From positions 1 to 64,000 of the forward strand of contig CAYFLR010000005.1 of NCBI GenBank assembly GCA_964343805.1: DNA of 64,000 nucleotides, written 5' to 3'. Below are positions 18,614 through 27,638 of the stretch, piece by piece. A model generated the notes under the pieces. That model was not told the DNA's origin. It did no database searches and saw only the letters and a list, made by a program, of their open reading frames with translations. The translations under genes and the position numbers were made by a program. The DNA is from CAYFLR01 sp964343805. Lineage in GTDB: Bacteria > Bdellovibrionota_B > Oligoflexia > CAYFLR01. Every line of letters starts with the position of its first letter. The stretch's first letter is position 1.

Positions 18614-19932
18614 TCATCAACCGAAAGGAGAATTTCTCCCTTAAAAGGGGGGCGCAAATCCTTGTGCCTTCCTTTTATTCCAGTGGACTTATAGATTTCA
18701 TTTTTACCATTTAAATTGACTCTGACCGGTTTTGCGAAATCAATTAAATCTTCATGTAACCAAATGGAAAAACTGTTTACATTGGTTGTCTTGATATTAA
18801 ACTTATTATTTCCTAAGTATTCTGCCTCAATCATTCCCGCTACAAGCTGAACTTTTTTAATGAGAAAACTCTGTTTAAAGAAGGCTTCTGCGCTTTCCCC
18901 CCATTTAGCAGGTGGACCTTTTTGATAGACTTTATCATAGCTTAGAGTCTCTTTTCCTATGTTATGAATGCTTAACCACTCTCGATGGTAAGCTGACTTT
19001 ATTTGTGAATCCCAACCACGGTGGCTGATTAAAGTGAGCTTTTTTGAAACGTCTGCTTTTTTTTGCCGCTTCATCCATACCGATAGTTGCTCTAAAGCGG
19101 GGAGTGCCTCCTTTCTGATTTTGTGACCTCCATCGAATTCATAATAGATATGAGGTAGGTTTTCTTTTAATAACAATTTATGAGCCGATCGAGCATAAAA
19201 AACATCTGTGAAGCGGGGTCTTCCCCGTTTCCCCTTTTTTCCTTGAGGCCAAGCATCATGTTTGCCATGGATGATAAACAGGGGCAATCCCCTAAAGGCT
19301 TTAAAGTTTATCACCTTCCATGAGGCTGAGATAATCACTCCACCCGCCAATCGATCGGCAAATTTTTGGGAAAGACCCATTGCGCCAAATCCACCCATGG
19401 AATGACCTCCTAAAAAAATACGCAATTTATCTATGTTGAAGCGGAATTGAGATTCTAAAATGACTGCTGAAATATAGTCATCCACTTGAGCTTGGTTCCA
19501 ACGCAAGGGAGTGGTGTTATCCCAAGGGGCGGTAGGGGAGGCAATTATCACATTGGCCACATTCGCTAGATTTAGCAGACGATAACTGCGCTTATTTTCT
19601 CTGGGGCTCACCACTGCTAATTTAGCGTCCTCGGAGGAGGTTGTGGCCCCACCTCCATGTAAAAAAATAAATAGGCCGATGGGTTTTGAGCTTTGGTAGA
19701 ACGGAGGAATATAAAAGTGGAGAATCCTGTCTTGGTAACTCTTATTTAAAGTGGGATGGGTGAAATTTTGATTTATCTGTGGACCTGTTGTCACATGAAT
19801 ATTTTTTGACTCTTTCTGGGTTAATGAAATGACGGGCGAATTCGGTTTTGGAGCGAGATTATTCTCTACGGAGCAAGAGTGGTAGAATGATCCACCCAAA
19901 ACCAACAATCCTACTTTAAAAACGCGGTTCAT
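18610..19932 (-). CDS. secreted alpha/beta-hydrolase (esterase/prolyl-oligopeptidase type)
   Basis: A 440-residue exported hydrolase with a hydrophobic N-terminus ending YHSC (Cys20, imperfect lipobox). The oxyanion-loop motif is LHGGG at 91-95 and the nucleophile is S178 in GGHSMGG. The acid is D226 in HGKHDAWP and the catalytic base is H270 in FDGGHK. This matches the PHB-depolymerase/esterase D superfamily, which cleaves ester bonds of polyesters or feruloyl groups. A C-terminal beta-rich domain (about 290-440) follows, probably substrate-binding. The gene stands alone; a bidirectional terminator separates it from cheW upstream. Confidence 0.82.
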   Translation of the reverse strand: MNRVFKVGLLVLGGSFYHSCSVENNLAPKPNSPVISLTQKESKNIHVTTGPQINQNFTHPTLNKSYQDRILHFYIPPFYQSSKPIGLFIFLHGGGATTSSEDAKLAVVSPRENKRSYRLLNLANVANVIIASPTAPWDNTTPLRWNQAQVDDYISAVILESQFRFNIDKLRIFLGGHSMGGFGAMGLSQKFADRLAGGVIISASWKVINFKAFRGLPLFIIHGKHDAWPQGKKGKRGRPRFTDVFYARSAHKLLLKENLPHIYYEFDGGHKIRKEALPALEQLSVWMKRQKKADVSKKLTLISHRGWDSQIKSAYHREWLSIHNIGKETLSYDKVYQKGPPAKWGESAEAFFKQSFLIKKVQLVAGMIEAEYLGNNKFNIKTTNVNSFSIWLHEDLIDFAKPVRVNLNGKNEIYKSTGIKGRHKDLRPPFKGEILLSVDD

Positions 19933-20000
19933 AGTTTCTCAACAAAAATGATTCTTTTCTTAGTATAACTTTAGATGATTTTTTTACCAAGAGGTCAAAA

Positions 20001-20031
20001 AAAATTAGGCCGAGGGTATCGGCCTAATTTT
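20001..20031 (-). terminator. rho-independent terminator after cheW
   Basis: A perfect 13-bp stem (20001-20013 with 20019-20031) and a 5-base loop. On the minus strand the stem is followed by a run of eight T, so it ends cheW transcripts cleanly. Read on the plus strand it is followed by TCATTTTT, so it may work both ways. Confidence 0.9.
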
Positions 20032-20057
20032 CATTTTTGTTGGAAAATGGGGTTCTA

Positions 20058-20570
20058 TTAAGCTGCCATTGAAGTGACTTCTTCATGAACCTGTATGATC
20101 TGATCGCTATTAAAAACGATATCAACATCTAGTAGAACAATGGTTTTTTCTTCCACTTTTCCAATTCCCATGATGAAATTGGTATCCACCCCCTTGCCAA
20201 AAGTAGGTGAACTATCCAGCTGATCTGTGGAGATATCCATCACCTCTGATACTTCGTCCACCACCATGCCCATGAGAACTTTTTTTCCTTTCCTTTCCAC
20301 TTGAATGAGAATAATACAATTATGCTCTTCATCTTTGGCAGCAAGGTTAAATTTGACTCTGAGATCCACCACTGGAATTACTTTCTCCCGGAGGTTTATA
20401 ATTCCTCTCACATATTCAGGAGTGTTGGGAATTTCGGTGATTCCCATAATCCCAATAATTTCTTGCACCCGCAGGATTTCTATACCGTAGATTTCTTTGT
20501 GAATGCAAAAGGTCAGATATTTTCCAGCTTTTTCATCCATTTTTTCTGTTGACTCGTTTGAAATATTCAT
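20058..20570 (-). CDS. cheW: chemotaxis coupling protein CheW
   Basis: A 170-residue CheW-type protein that couples chemoreceptors to the CheA kinase at the inner membrane. It shows the SH3-like double barrel with YLTFCIHKEIYGIEI near 19-33, the IPNTPEYVRGIINLRE segment near 46-61, the conserved VIPVVDLR at about 64-71 and VDEVSEV near 103-109. GGAG lies before the ATG. No CheA, receptor or CheR/B gene is in the window, so it is an orphan or belongs to a distant cluster. The acidic C-terminus is a little longer than in E. coli CheW. Confidence 0.92.
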   Translation of the reverse strand: MNISNESTEKMDEKAGKYLTFCIHKEIYGIEILRVQEIIGIMGITEIPNTPEYVRGIINLREKVIPVVDLRVKFNLAAKDEEHNCIILIQVERKGKKVLMGMVVDEVSEVMDISTDQLDSSPTFGKGVDTNFIMGIGKVEEKTIVLLDVDIVFNSDQIIQVHEEVTSMAA

Positions 20571-20724
20571 AACTCAAACTCCAAATTATATAAATTTTAA
20601 ATACTTACATAATGTAATCTAAACTGCGTTTAGGCTTGGCGTATTTAAAAAAATATTCGAAGAGTTGGGTTGAAAACTTGAGTAAAAACAAAAAGTAGGT
20701 ATATAGTGTAATAAAAATAGTTGG

Positions 20725-21195
20725 TTATCTTGCACCTGCTTTAACTAAAAGTTTTGAGTATTGTTTGTCCTCTTTCAAAATATGGTTCAAAAGCCATTGA
20801 AATAAAAAGCGGATCATATTGCTAACGAGCAGTTTTAGCTCCTGGTTGATAGTATCCTCGTTATTCTTTAAATTGGCTTGGAGATTCTTAATTTCTTTAG
20901 TAAATTCAGATACTTTCTGGTTGAATTCCTGGTGCGAATCTTTATGTTTAGCCAAATCGGGAAAAGAATTGTACTCTAACAGCTTCTCTTCGTGTTGAAA
21001 GTGCTTTACAATATAGTTTTGGAGTTCTGTTAATATGGTCTCCAATTCCCGGATAGAGATGCTCTCCATCTTTTCAATTAGCTGATTAATGATGGAAATG
21101 ATCTGCAGATGCTGTTGGTCTAATGAGGGGATGCCCACACTCATATTTTTCTGCCAACTGAGTTTTTTGAGAGTTTTACTTTCTGAATCGGTCAT
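20725..21195 (-). CDS. bacteriohemerythrin
   Basis: A 156-residue single-domain hemerythrin that binds O2 at a di-iron site in the cytosol. The seven ligands of the family are visible from the ATG: H29, H65, E69, H84, H88, H138 and D143 (motifs DQQH, HFQHEE, KHKDSH, NHILKED). The ATG at 21195 is chosen over TTG 21213 because AAAGGA lies 9 bases before it. An O2 sensor or delivery role is typical, sometimes linked to aerotaxis; CheW lies just downstream on the same strand. The gene is divergent from mntP. Confidence 0.92.
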   Translation of the reverse strand: MTDSESKTLKKLSWQKNMSVGIPSLDQQHLQIISIINQLIEKMESISIRELETILTELQNYIVKHFQHEEKLLEYNSFPDLAKHKDSHQEFNQKVSEFTKEIKNLQANLKNNEDTINQELKLLVSNMIRFLFQWLLNHILKEDKQYSKLLVKAGAR

Positions 21196-21298
21196 TGCAC
21201 TTAGTCCTTTCAAATATTTACATTGTTATTTTACACCAACTTTTTTAAAAGTTAAGAACAAAAATGAATCTCCCTCCTTCAATACAGGAGTCTGAAAC

Positions 21299-21850
21299 TT
21301 GAGTTACTTTTCTATTTTCTTTATTGCTGTGGCTTTAGGGGTGGACGCTTTTGTGGCCTCTATTTCCTGTGGAATTAAAATCCAAGATTTAAAATGGGAT
21401 AAATTTGGCAAAATTGCTTTGATGTTCGGCTTTTTTCAAGCAGGTATGCCTTTACTGGGATGGGGATTAGGTCAATTTGTTGCTCCTTATATTTCTCCCT
21501 ACACCGCCCTTCTCTCCTTTGGTGTCTTTTTTGCTCTTGGGGTGAAAACACTGAAAGATACTTATACAGAAGAGGAAGAGACCTGTAATAGCATGTGTTC
21601 ATGCAATAAATGGAGCTGTCTCTTATCTTTGGCTGTAGCAACTAGCATAGATGCTTTTCTTGTAGGGGTCGTCTTTTCAGTCAAGCAGGTGAGCTTACCT
21701 ACAGCCATCCTTATAATTGGTCTTGTCACCTTTGTGATGTCACTGGTTGGTTGTACCATTGGTCATCACTCTGTCAGTAAGCTCGGAAAAAAAGCGGGAT
21801 GGATTGCCGGTTTTATGCTCATAGGTTTAGCTGTCTATCAGTTCTTATAA
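21299..21850 (+). CDS. mntP: manganese efflux pump MntP
   Basis: A 183-residue inner-membrane protein with six transmembrane segments that exports Mn2+ and protects against manganese excess. The conserved acids sit at the family positions: D16 in GVDAF (TM1) and D118 in TSIDAF (TM4). The start is TTG at 21299 with AGGAG 8 bases upstream; no ATG fits. The cytosolic loop at 96-107 holds four cysteines (C-x3-C-x-C-x4-C), which is unusual in this family and may bind a metal. I do not see a yybP-ykoY Mn riboswitch in the 100-base upstream space. Its 3' end overlaps the convergent lipoprotein by 13 bases. Confidence 0.93.
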   Translation: MSYFSIFFIAVALGVDAFVASISCGIKIQDLKWDKFGKIALMFGFFQAGMPLLGWGLGQFVAPYISPYTALLSFGVFFALGVKTLKDTYTEEEETCNSMCSCNKWSCLLSLAVATSIDAFLVGVVFSVKQVSLPTAILIIGLVTFVMSLVGCTIGHHSVSKLGKKAGWIAGFMLIGLAVYQFL

Positions 21851-22428
21851 ATACTTTCGATCTTAAGCTGACAATACTCTTTTGCTTCTAAAGCAACTTT
21901 TTTTAAGCAGCTTTTATCTTCGATGGGTAAAAGGCAGCTATAGTAACCCCAGGCACTGGAGCTTCCCTTGTCATAGGAAACGGAACCATCAGGCTTCTTA
22001 ATTATAACCACAAACTGCAGTTCATTAAAAAACTGTTTACCTCCTCTTTCTAGTAGGGTGGTAGGTAAGGTGCTTAACTGCCACACCCCTTCATGTAGAA
22101 CTTTTGCCTGAGTAGTATTTTTATACTGCCATTCTATAGTTTTTACCAAAGGCCAATTGGAGCGATCCTCCCCTTTGAAACCATAGTGAAAAGAGACCTG
22201 GCTCTCTGGGGGGATGCTATCATTTTGGTAACTAAGAATGAGCTCCCCCGTGAGCCTTGAAAAATAGCTAGGGTAAAGCACCTTCTTGTGCAGTAATACA
22301 GATATTTGGTGGTGTTTTATCTCTGGCACAATGATCTCATTTAATTGCAGTTTATTGCCATTGCTTCCACAACCAGTAATGATGATACAAAGTAGAGTAT
22401 AGATTAGGATATTTCTTAGGTATTCCAT
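21838..22428 (-). CDS. lipoprotein of unknown function
   Basis: A 196-residue lipoprotein with signal and lipobox ITGC (Cys20), preceded by AAGGAAGG. The mature part looks like a single beta-sandwich domain with a late pair of cysteines (SCLLPIEDKSC) likely to form a disulfide, then a helical end. It resembles the small carbohydrate- or surface-binding lipoproteins found in predatory and gliding bacteria, but no family can be named. Its stop overlaps the convergent mntP. Confidence 0.6.
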   Translation of the reverse strand: MEYLRNILIYTLLCIIITGCGSNGNKLQLNEIIVPEIKHHQISVLLHKKVLYPSYFSRLTGELILSYQNDSIPPESQVSFHYGFKGEDRSNWPLVKTIEWQYKNTTQAKVLHEGVWQLSTLPTTLLERGGKQFFNELQFVVIIKKPDGSVSYDKGSSSAWGYYSCLLPIEDKSCLKKVALEAKEYCQLKIESIYKN

Positions 22429-22606
22429 ATTGCACCTTCCTTTCTTCTCGTCTTATTAGCCTCTGCTCTTATGTTAAGGCACTGACCCAGAATTCATATA
22501 GTAGATTGGACAAAGAATAGGAGTAATTGGACAAAATTTCCTGCTCTCTTGTATTAATGCTGGTAAAATTCAATAAAAGAAATTATATACGAAATACGTT
22601 TAATAC

Positions 22607-23369
22607 ATGGATTGTAGTATGGAATTCAAAAATGGACATATTCGGGTTAACCTCTCAAGATGTCCTGGTGCCTATCATGATTACTATAGTTATCCCAGTC
22701 ATCGGCTTTACATTCCTTTAAAGGGCCACTCAATCATTGATATATACCATGCTAAACGCTACTGTCAGCCAGATCATTCACTCATTGCGCATCTCCAATG
22801 GGATTGGTGAGCTAATTATTATTGATATTGAACCTACGGCATGGAAACAGGCGGAAGGATCTGTATGCAACTTTATTATATTTCCTCAAGTAAAAATGAT
22901 TAAAGAAATGTGTTTGCATCTTTTAGAATATCCGAGCTCCAAGAGCTGTGATAATTTGTCGAGGCTGCTGGTGCAAACTCTTTCAGAATCGGTCTATCGG
23001 CATATTAACGGACAGGATCATACTGCCAAATCCATTCAGCTAATCACTGAAACAGCTAAGGATGAAAGGGTTAACAAGGTTCTTTCTTATCTACAGAATA
23101 ATTTTTATCATCAAATTACTCTCCATGAAGTGGCACGTAAATATGGACTCAGTATTCGTAATATGAATCGGCTTTTTATGAAAGAGTTTGGCTTGAGCCC
23201 CAAAGAGATTATCATTAAGCTGCGCATTGAAGAGTCCTTAACTTTACTTACCCAAAATAAAAAATCATTAAGCGAAATAGCCCAGGATGTGGGATACAGC
23301 TCTCAATCAGAGTTTTCCAAAGCCTTTAAAAGAATCGTAGGAAAAACTCCTTCCTCCATGAATAGATGA
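22607..23369 (+). pseudogene. AraC-family transcriptional regulator with one frameshift
   Basis: The C-terminal part (from 22737 in its frame) has a complete AraC DNA-binding region: first helix-turn-helix at TLHEVARKYGLSIRNMNRLF and second at SEIAQDVGYSSQSEFSKAFK. The ligand-binding cupin-like N-terminus (VNLSRCPGAYHDYYSYPSHR onward) is in a different frame, starting at 22607 and ending at TGA 22808. The frames must be joined at about 22780-22800 to restore one protein of about 254 residues. If the shift is real the regulator lacks its sensor. If it is a sequencing error this is a normal regulator. The target is not evident. Confidence 0.7.
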
Positions 23370-23383
23370 TAATTAAATGAACT

Positions 23384-24715
23384 TTACTCTTCGGTCATAG
23401 AGGGCAGGGTGATAATAACTGAGGTTCCTTTCTCTAGTTCACTTTCAATATCCAATTGCCCTTTGTATTTAGTGACTATTTTATGGGAGATGGAGAGTCC
23501 CAGACCGGTACCTTTGCCCGGTTCCCTAGTGGTGAAAAAGGGTTGTAAGATTTTATTTAAATTTTCAGGTGAAATTCCACCGGCATTATCTTTTACCACC
23601 ATCACTGATGAGGGGCACTCTAGGGGGGAGTCTTGTGCTGATAAGGAGTAGGTTTTTACGGTGATGGTTTTATTTGATTTATCACAGTCAAAGAGAGCTA
23701 ATTTTGCATTGGATACCAAATTGAAAATCACCTGCTCCAGCTGAATTTGATTACTGTAAACCGGAGAGATTCTCTCATCAAGATCAAATTCCACTTTGAT
23801 CCCTTTTTTACCCAATTGGGATTTAATGAGGATGAAAGGTCCTTTCACCACCTCATTGGGATCTACTGAACTTGAATCACTGCCCACACTGTTTCGGGTG
23901 AAGACTCGCATATGGTCTATGATGGTAGCCATTCTATCTACTTGACTCACCACATTTTCCATATCCTCTTGCAGATAACTTTCATCCAATTGGTTTTTTT
24001 CAATATCCCTGAGCAGAGATTGACAAATGATCTTGATGCCATTTAAGGGCTGGTTGAGCTCATGAGCCACTCCGGCAGTTAGTTCTCCAAGAGCAGCTAG
24101 TTTTTCCGTTTGAATCAGTTGGGACGTGGTTTCCTTAATTTCTATATTGGCTTTTTCTAATTTAGCAGTTTTAGCTACCACCTCGTGGTAGGCTTCATAG
24201 AGCATGGCGTCAATGCTTTTCCGTTCAATTACACTGCCGATGGATTGCAAAATGGACATGATATCTTCTTTTTCTTTTTCTGCTTCAGGGGCTGCAGGAT
24301 GTATTGGGAAAAGATGAAGAACCCCTTGAAGTTTCCCTCCCATAGCAATTGGAAAGACCGCGTTGGGATGAGCTCCACTGTTTTCTTGGGATAAGGAGCA
24401 TTTTTTCTGGTCATTATTTATCCAAAATACCTCTTTTAAGTTGGCTGCTTGTTCGCAGTAACCCTCTCCTTCCTCGATTCTTTCACAGTGGCAATCGCTT
24501 TTCTTATCAAGTCCAAACTCAGCCACACATTTTAGGGACCGTTTTTGTAATTTAGTCTTCTCGGTTAAAAAGAGCGCCCCCTTAGGTTGAATACTTATCC
24601 AGGGAAGCTCAAAGATCCAAGAGAGGACATTTTTTGCAGCATCGTCAAAAGAGACAGGGTCTGCAGCCATTTGTAAGATTTTATTGATGGTCTCTTGTAA
24701 TTTTAATTTATCCAT
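23384..24715 (-). CDS. GAF-domain sensor histidine kinase
   Basis: A soluble 443-residue kinase. It has a GAF sensor domain (about 10-165), a coiled-coil linker, HisKA with H218 in GVAHELNQPL, and HATPase_c ending with GKGTGLGLSIS. The GAF domain contains C75 and C77 (CHC), C87 and C106, a pattern known from cysteine-containing GAF sensors in deltaproteobacteria. A redox or metal input is possible but not shown. There is no receiver or output domain. The gene diverges from the REC-REC-HK gene at 24896, and the shared 180-base region carries a run of ten G. Confidence 0.88.
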   Translation of the reverse strand: MDKLKLQETINKILQMAADPVSFDDAAKNVLSWIFELPWISIQPKGALFLTEKTKLQKRSLKCVAEFGLDKKSDCHCERIEEGEGYCEQAANLKEVFWINNDQKKCSLSQENSGAHPNAVFPIAMGGKLQGVLHLFPIHPAAPEAEKEKEDIMSILQSIGSVIERKSIDAMLYEAYHEVVAKTAKLEKANIEIKETTSQLIQTEKLAALGELTAGVAHELNQPLNGIKIICQSLLRDIEKNQLDESYLQEDMENVVSQVDRMATIIDHMRVFTRNSVGSDSSSVDPNEVVKGPFILIKSQLGKKGIKVEFDLDERISPVYSNQIQLEQVIFNLVSNAKLALFDCDKSNKTITVKTYSLSAQDSPLECPSSVMVVKDNAGGISPENLNKILQPFFTTREPGKGTGLGLSISHKIVTKYKGQLDIESELEKGTSVIITLPSMTEE

Positions 24716-24745
24716 AGTGCCCTCTCTTTAAAGCTACCCCCGAAT

Positions 24746-24755
24746 GGGGGGGGGG
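24746..24755. repeat. homopolymeric G10 tract in divergent promoter region
   Basis: Ten consecutive G lie 31-40 bases before the start of the GAF kinase (minus strand) and about 140 bases before the hybrid kinase (plus strand). In an AT-rich genome such a tract is uncommon and prone to slipped-strand length change. Just upstream is CCCCC, which can pair with part of the run. Confidence 0.7.
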
Positions 24756-24895
24756 AGGATTTATTGCAGGCTTTTTATCTACAAATAGGATATAATTAAA
24801 GAAATTTGAGAGCAACTTAAAAAAAAAGACTGTCTCAGTTTCTTAGATTTTTAAATCTAAAGATTGATGATGGCTTTCCTATAGGTAATATTCTC

Positions 24896-26518
24896 ATGGA
24901 AGAAGCGAAAAACAAAACCAACCATGTATTGATTTTAGATGATGATGTGCTCATTCGTAAAGAGTTGAAAAAAGAGCTTCAGCGCCGGTTTTATCAAGTT
25001 CAGGTGGCCGGAGATGCAAAGCAAGCCAAGGAAATTCTCGCCAGCGGCACCATTGACATTATGTTGCTTGATGTGAACTTACCAGATGTAAATGGTCTCA
25101 CCCTATTAAAACAGATTAAAGATCAATCTGATTCCAATGTTGAAATTATTATGATCACCGGATGCGGCAGTTTGGATGTGGCCATTCAATCTCTTCGCAT
25201 GGGGGCCATCGACTATATTGACAAACCCATCAATATTGAGGAACTTGCTGCCGCCTTAGGGCGAGCGGGTGAGAAAATCCTAGAAAAAAAATCTCTTCAA
25301 TTTAAAAACACCCTGCTCATTGTGGATGATGATGAAACAGTGATTCGCTATATGAAGCGATTTCTGACTAAAGAGGGATTTGATGTATTGGTGGCATTAA
25401 ATGGTAAAGCGGCTCAGGATATTTTAGATGTGAACAAAGTGGATGTGGTTATCAGTGATATCAATATGGAAGAGACCAGTGGAATTGAAGTTTTAAAAAC
25501 CGCCAAAAAACTCTATAAAGACATCGAAGTTATTATGATCACCGGTGAGCAAGATGAATCTCAAAGTATAGAATCCTTGCGGGCAGGTGCCTTTGATTAT
25601 ATTTCTAAGCCTATTAATATGGATGAACTTTGCTTTTCTCTGCAGCGGGCCATAGAGAGGATAAATTTAAATCGTACCAAGCTCTATCGAGGCCGTGAGT
25701 TAAAAATTACCTCCGAAATTATCACCAAAATGAATCAAGAGCTAGAGGAGAGAGTGGAAACTCGAACTCAGGCCTTGAGTAAGGTGCAGAGCCAACTTTT
25801 TCAAACTTCCAAATTGGCGGTGTTGGGTGAAATGTCTGCCGGTCTGGCTCATGAGATCAACCAACCCTTAGGTGGGATATCGCTCATTTCCACCACTTTT
25901 AGAAAGTTGCAAGAGCGAGATAAAATGACGGCTGAAGAGCTTTATGAAGGCTTGGATGAAATAGATCACTGTGTCACTCGAATGTCCAAAATCATTCAGC
26001 ATATTCGAACTTTTGCCAGACAAGATACTTTTAAATTTATCGAAGTGGATGTGAATAAGAGCCTCGACTCTGCTTTGGCTCTCCTGCGTCTCCATGAGAT
26101 AAAGTTGGTACTAAATCTCGATGAAAAAATACCCAGTGTGATGGGTGAGCCGTATCAGATCGAACAGGTTTGGATTAATCTGATCAGTAATGCAAGAGAT
26201 GCCTTGGATGATCGCGGAAAAAAAGAGGAAGATCCAGCCTATGAAAAAGTACTTACCATCTCTACTCGGGCCCTCACTAAAAAGAAAGAGGTGGAGGTGA
26301 CCTTTGCAGATAATGGAATGGGAATGGATCCAGAAACCCTCAAAAAACTTTTTGAACCATTCTTTACCACGAAAGAGGTAGGGCGAGGTTCAGGTTTAGG
26401 TTTATCCATAAGTTATGGTATAATAGAAAGTCACAAGGGGGATATCAAAGCAGAAAGTAAACGGAATGTTGGAACCAAGATTATCGTGACGTTGGCGGAG
26501 GAATTTGTTGAATCCTAG
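24896..26518 (+). CDS. hybrid histidine kinase, REC-REC-HisKA-HATPase
   Basis: A 540-residue soluble protein with two receivers in tandem (phosphoacceptors D59 and about D193), a helical linker, HisKA with H319 in LAHEINQPLG, and HATPase_c with GSGLGLSISYG. Both receivers have complete active sites (ILDDD, IVDDDE; K in DKPIN and SKPIN). The N-terminal receivers suggest that kinase activity is set by other kinases' phosphate. Its stop lies inside the start of the next gene, so the two are translationally coupled. Its domain plan is similar to the next gene and to the minus-strand gene at 27639. Confidence 0.9.
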   Translation: MEEAKNKTNHVLILDDDVLIRKELKKELQRRFYQVQVAGDAKQAKEILASGTIDIMLLDVNLPDVNGLTLLKQIKDQSDSNVEIIMITGCGSLDVAIQSLRMGAIDYIDKPINIEELAAALGRAGEKILEKKSLQFKNTLLIVDDDETVIRYMKRFLTKEGFDVLVALNGKAAQDILDVNKVDVVISDINMEETSGIEVLKTAKKLYKDIEVIMITGEQDESQSIESLRAGAFDYISKPINMDELCFSLQRAIERINLNRTKLYRGRELKITSEIITKMNQELEERVETRTQALSKVQSQLFQTSKLAVLGEMSAGLAHEINQPLGGISLISTTFRKLQERDKMTAEELYEGLDEIDHCVTRMSKIIQHIRTFARQDTFKFIEVDVNKSLDSALALLRLHEIKLVLNLDEKIPSVMGEPYQIEQVWINLISNARDALDDRGKKEEDPAYEKVLTISTRALTKKKEVEVTFADNGMGMDPETLKKLFEPFFTTKEVGRGSGLGLSISYGIIESHKGDIKAESKRNVGTKIIVTLAEEFVES

Positions 26519-27626
26519 TATTTTAATCATTGATGATGAAAAGTTAATCAGAGAGCGTTTAGCAAAACTACTACGCTTAGACGACTTTGATGTTTTCCTC
26601 GCAGAGAATGGAGCCGAAGGGGTGGAGACTTTCGAAAAGGAAAGACCCGATCTTGTGCTCACCGATATAAAAATGCCAGGGATTGACGGGATTGAAGTCC
26701 TGAAAAGAATTAAAGCCAAGGACGAAGAGAACCAAACAGAGGTTCTGGTTTTCACCGGTCATGCGGTGATCAACACAGCAGTGGAAGCATTGAAACTGGG
26801 CGCTTTTGATTACCTTTTGAAACCGGTTAACTACGATGAACTTCTTATCAGTTTAAAAAGAGCTATTGAACGCCAATCTATTCAAAAGAGTTTAGAGAAA
26901 ACTCGAATTCAATTAAAACAGTCATCTCAACTGGCTTCCTTAGGAGTTTTAGCTTCCGGTGTGGGGCATGAACTGAACAATCCTCTGCATGCCATTATGG
27001 GAATCACCAGTTTAATTAAGAAGCAAAATGATAAACCTGAAGTGATTATTAAACTCACAGAGAAGTTAGAAAAAGCCAGTGATCGGATGAAAGGGATTAT
27101 CACCCAGCTCAGAACTTTTGCTGAATCCCGATCTCAGGATAGTTGGAAAGAATTGGATGTAAACAAGAGTATCATGGACTCTTTTATCTTTTTGGAAACT
27201 CAGCTCACATCCCGTGGTATCCATGTGGAAACTCATTTGGCAGAGGGGCTACCGCTGATGGTGGCAGACAAAATAAAAATAGAAAGTATATTTCAAAATC
27301 TGATAACCAATGCCAGAGACTGTTTTGAAAACCAAGAGCCCGAGAAGAAAAAGGTGATCACCATTACCTCCTTTTTAACCGATGAAGGTCATATAGGTAT
27401 TAAATTTACCGATTCGGGCTCGGGAATTCCCCAAGATATTCAAGAAAGTGTGTTCGAGCCATTTTTCACCACCAAAGAGGTAGGAAAAGGACCGGGGCTG
27501 GGACTTGCTATTATTACTGATAATGTAAGCTCTCATCAAGGGACTATCGCTCTCGATAGTACCGAAGGGGAGGGGACTACCTTTCATCTTACCTTCCCCA
27601 TTAGAGCTTTAGGTCAAGAGTCGTAA
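26505..27626 (+). CDS. hybrid histidine kinase, REC-HisKA-HATPase
   Basis: A 373-residue soluble kinase with a single N-terminal receiver (acidic IIDDE, D54 in VLTDIKMPG, K in LLKPVN). HisKA follows with H155 in GHELNNPL and then HATPase_c. The glycine box reads GKGPGLGLAI instead of the usual GTGLGL. The start is TTG: 26508 is likelier than 26505 because GGAGG lies 6 bases before it. It overlaps the stop of the upstream kinase by about 14 bases and shares its operon. No membrane segment or DNA-binding domain is present. Confidence 0.9.
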   Translation: MLNPSILIIDDEKLIRERLAKLLRLDDFDVFLAENGAEGVETFEKERPDLVLTDIKMPGIDGIEVLKRIKAKDEENQTEVLVFTGHAVINTAVEALKLGAFDYLLKPVNYDELLISLKRAIERQSIQKSLEKTRIQLKQSSQLASLGVLASGVGHELNNPLHAIMGITSLIKKQNDKPEVIIKLTEKLEKASDRMKGIITQLRTFAESRSQDSWKELDVNKSIMDSFIFLETQLTSRGIHVETHLAEGLPLMVADKIKIESIFQNLITNARDCFENQEPEKKKVITITSFLTDEGHIGIKFTDSGSGIPQDIQESVFEPFFTTKEVGKGPGLGLAIITDNVSSHQGTIALDSTEGEGTTFHLTFPIRALGQES

Positions 27627-27638
27627 GAGATTTTCCCT

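Noticed and set aside
21196..21298. Possible manganese riboswitch (yybP-ykoY) before mntP
   Set aside because: The 100 bases between the divergent genes do not show the conserved loops.
22527..22721. A 64-residue ORF overlapping the AraC start
   Set aside because: It is out of frame with both AraC halves and ends in a random hydrophobic tail.
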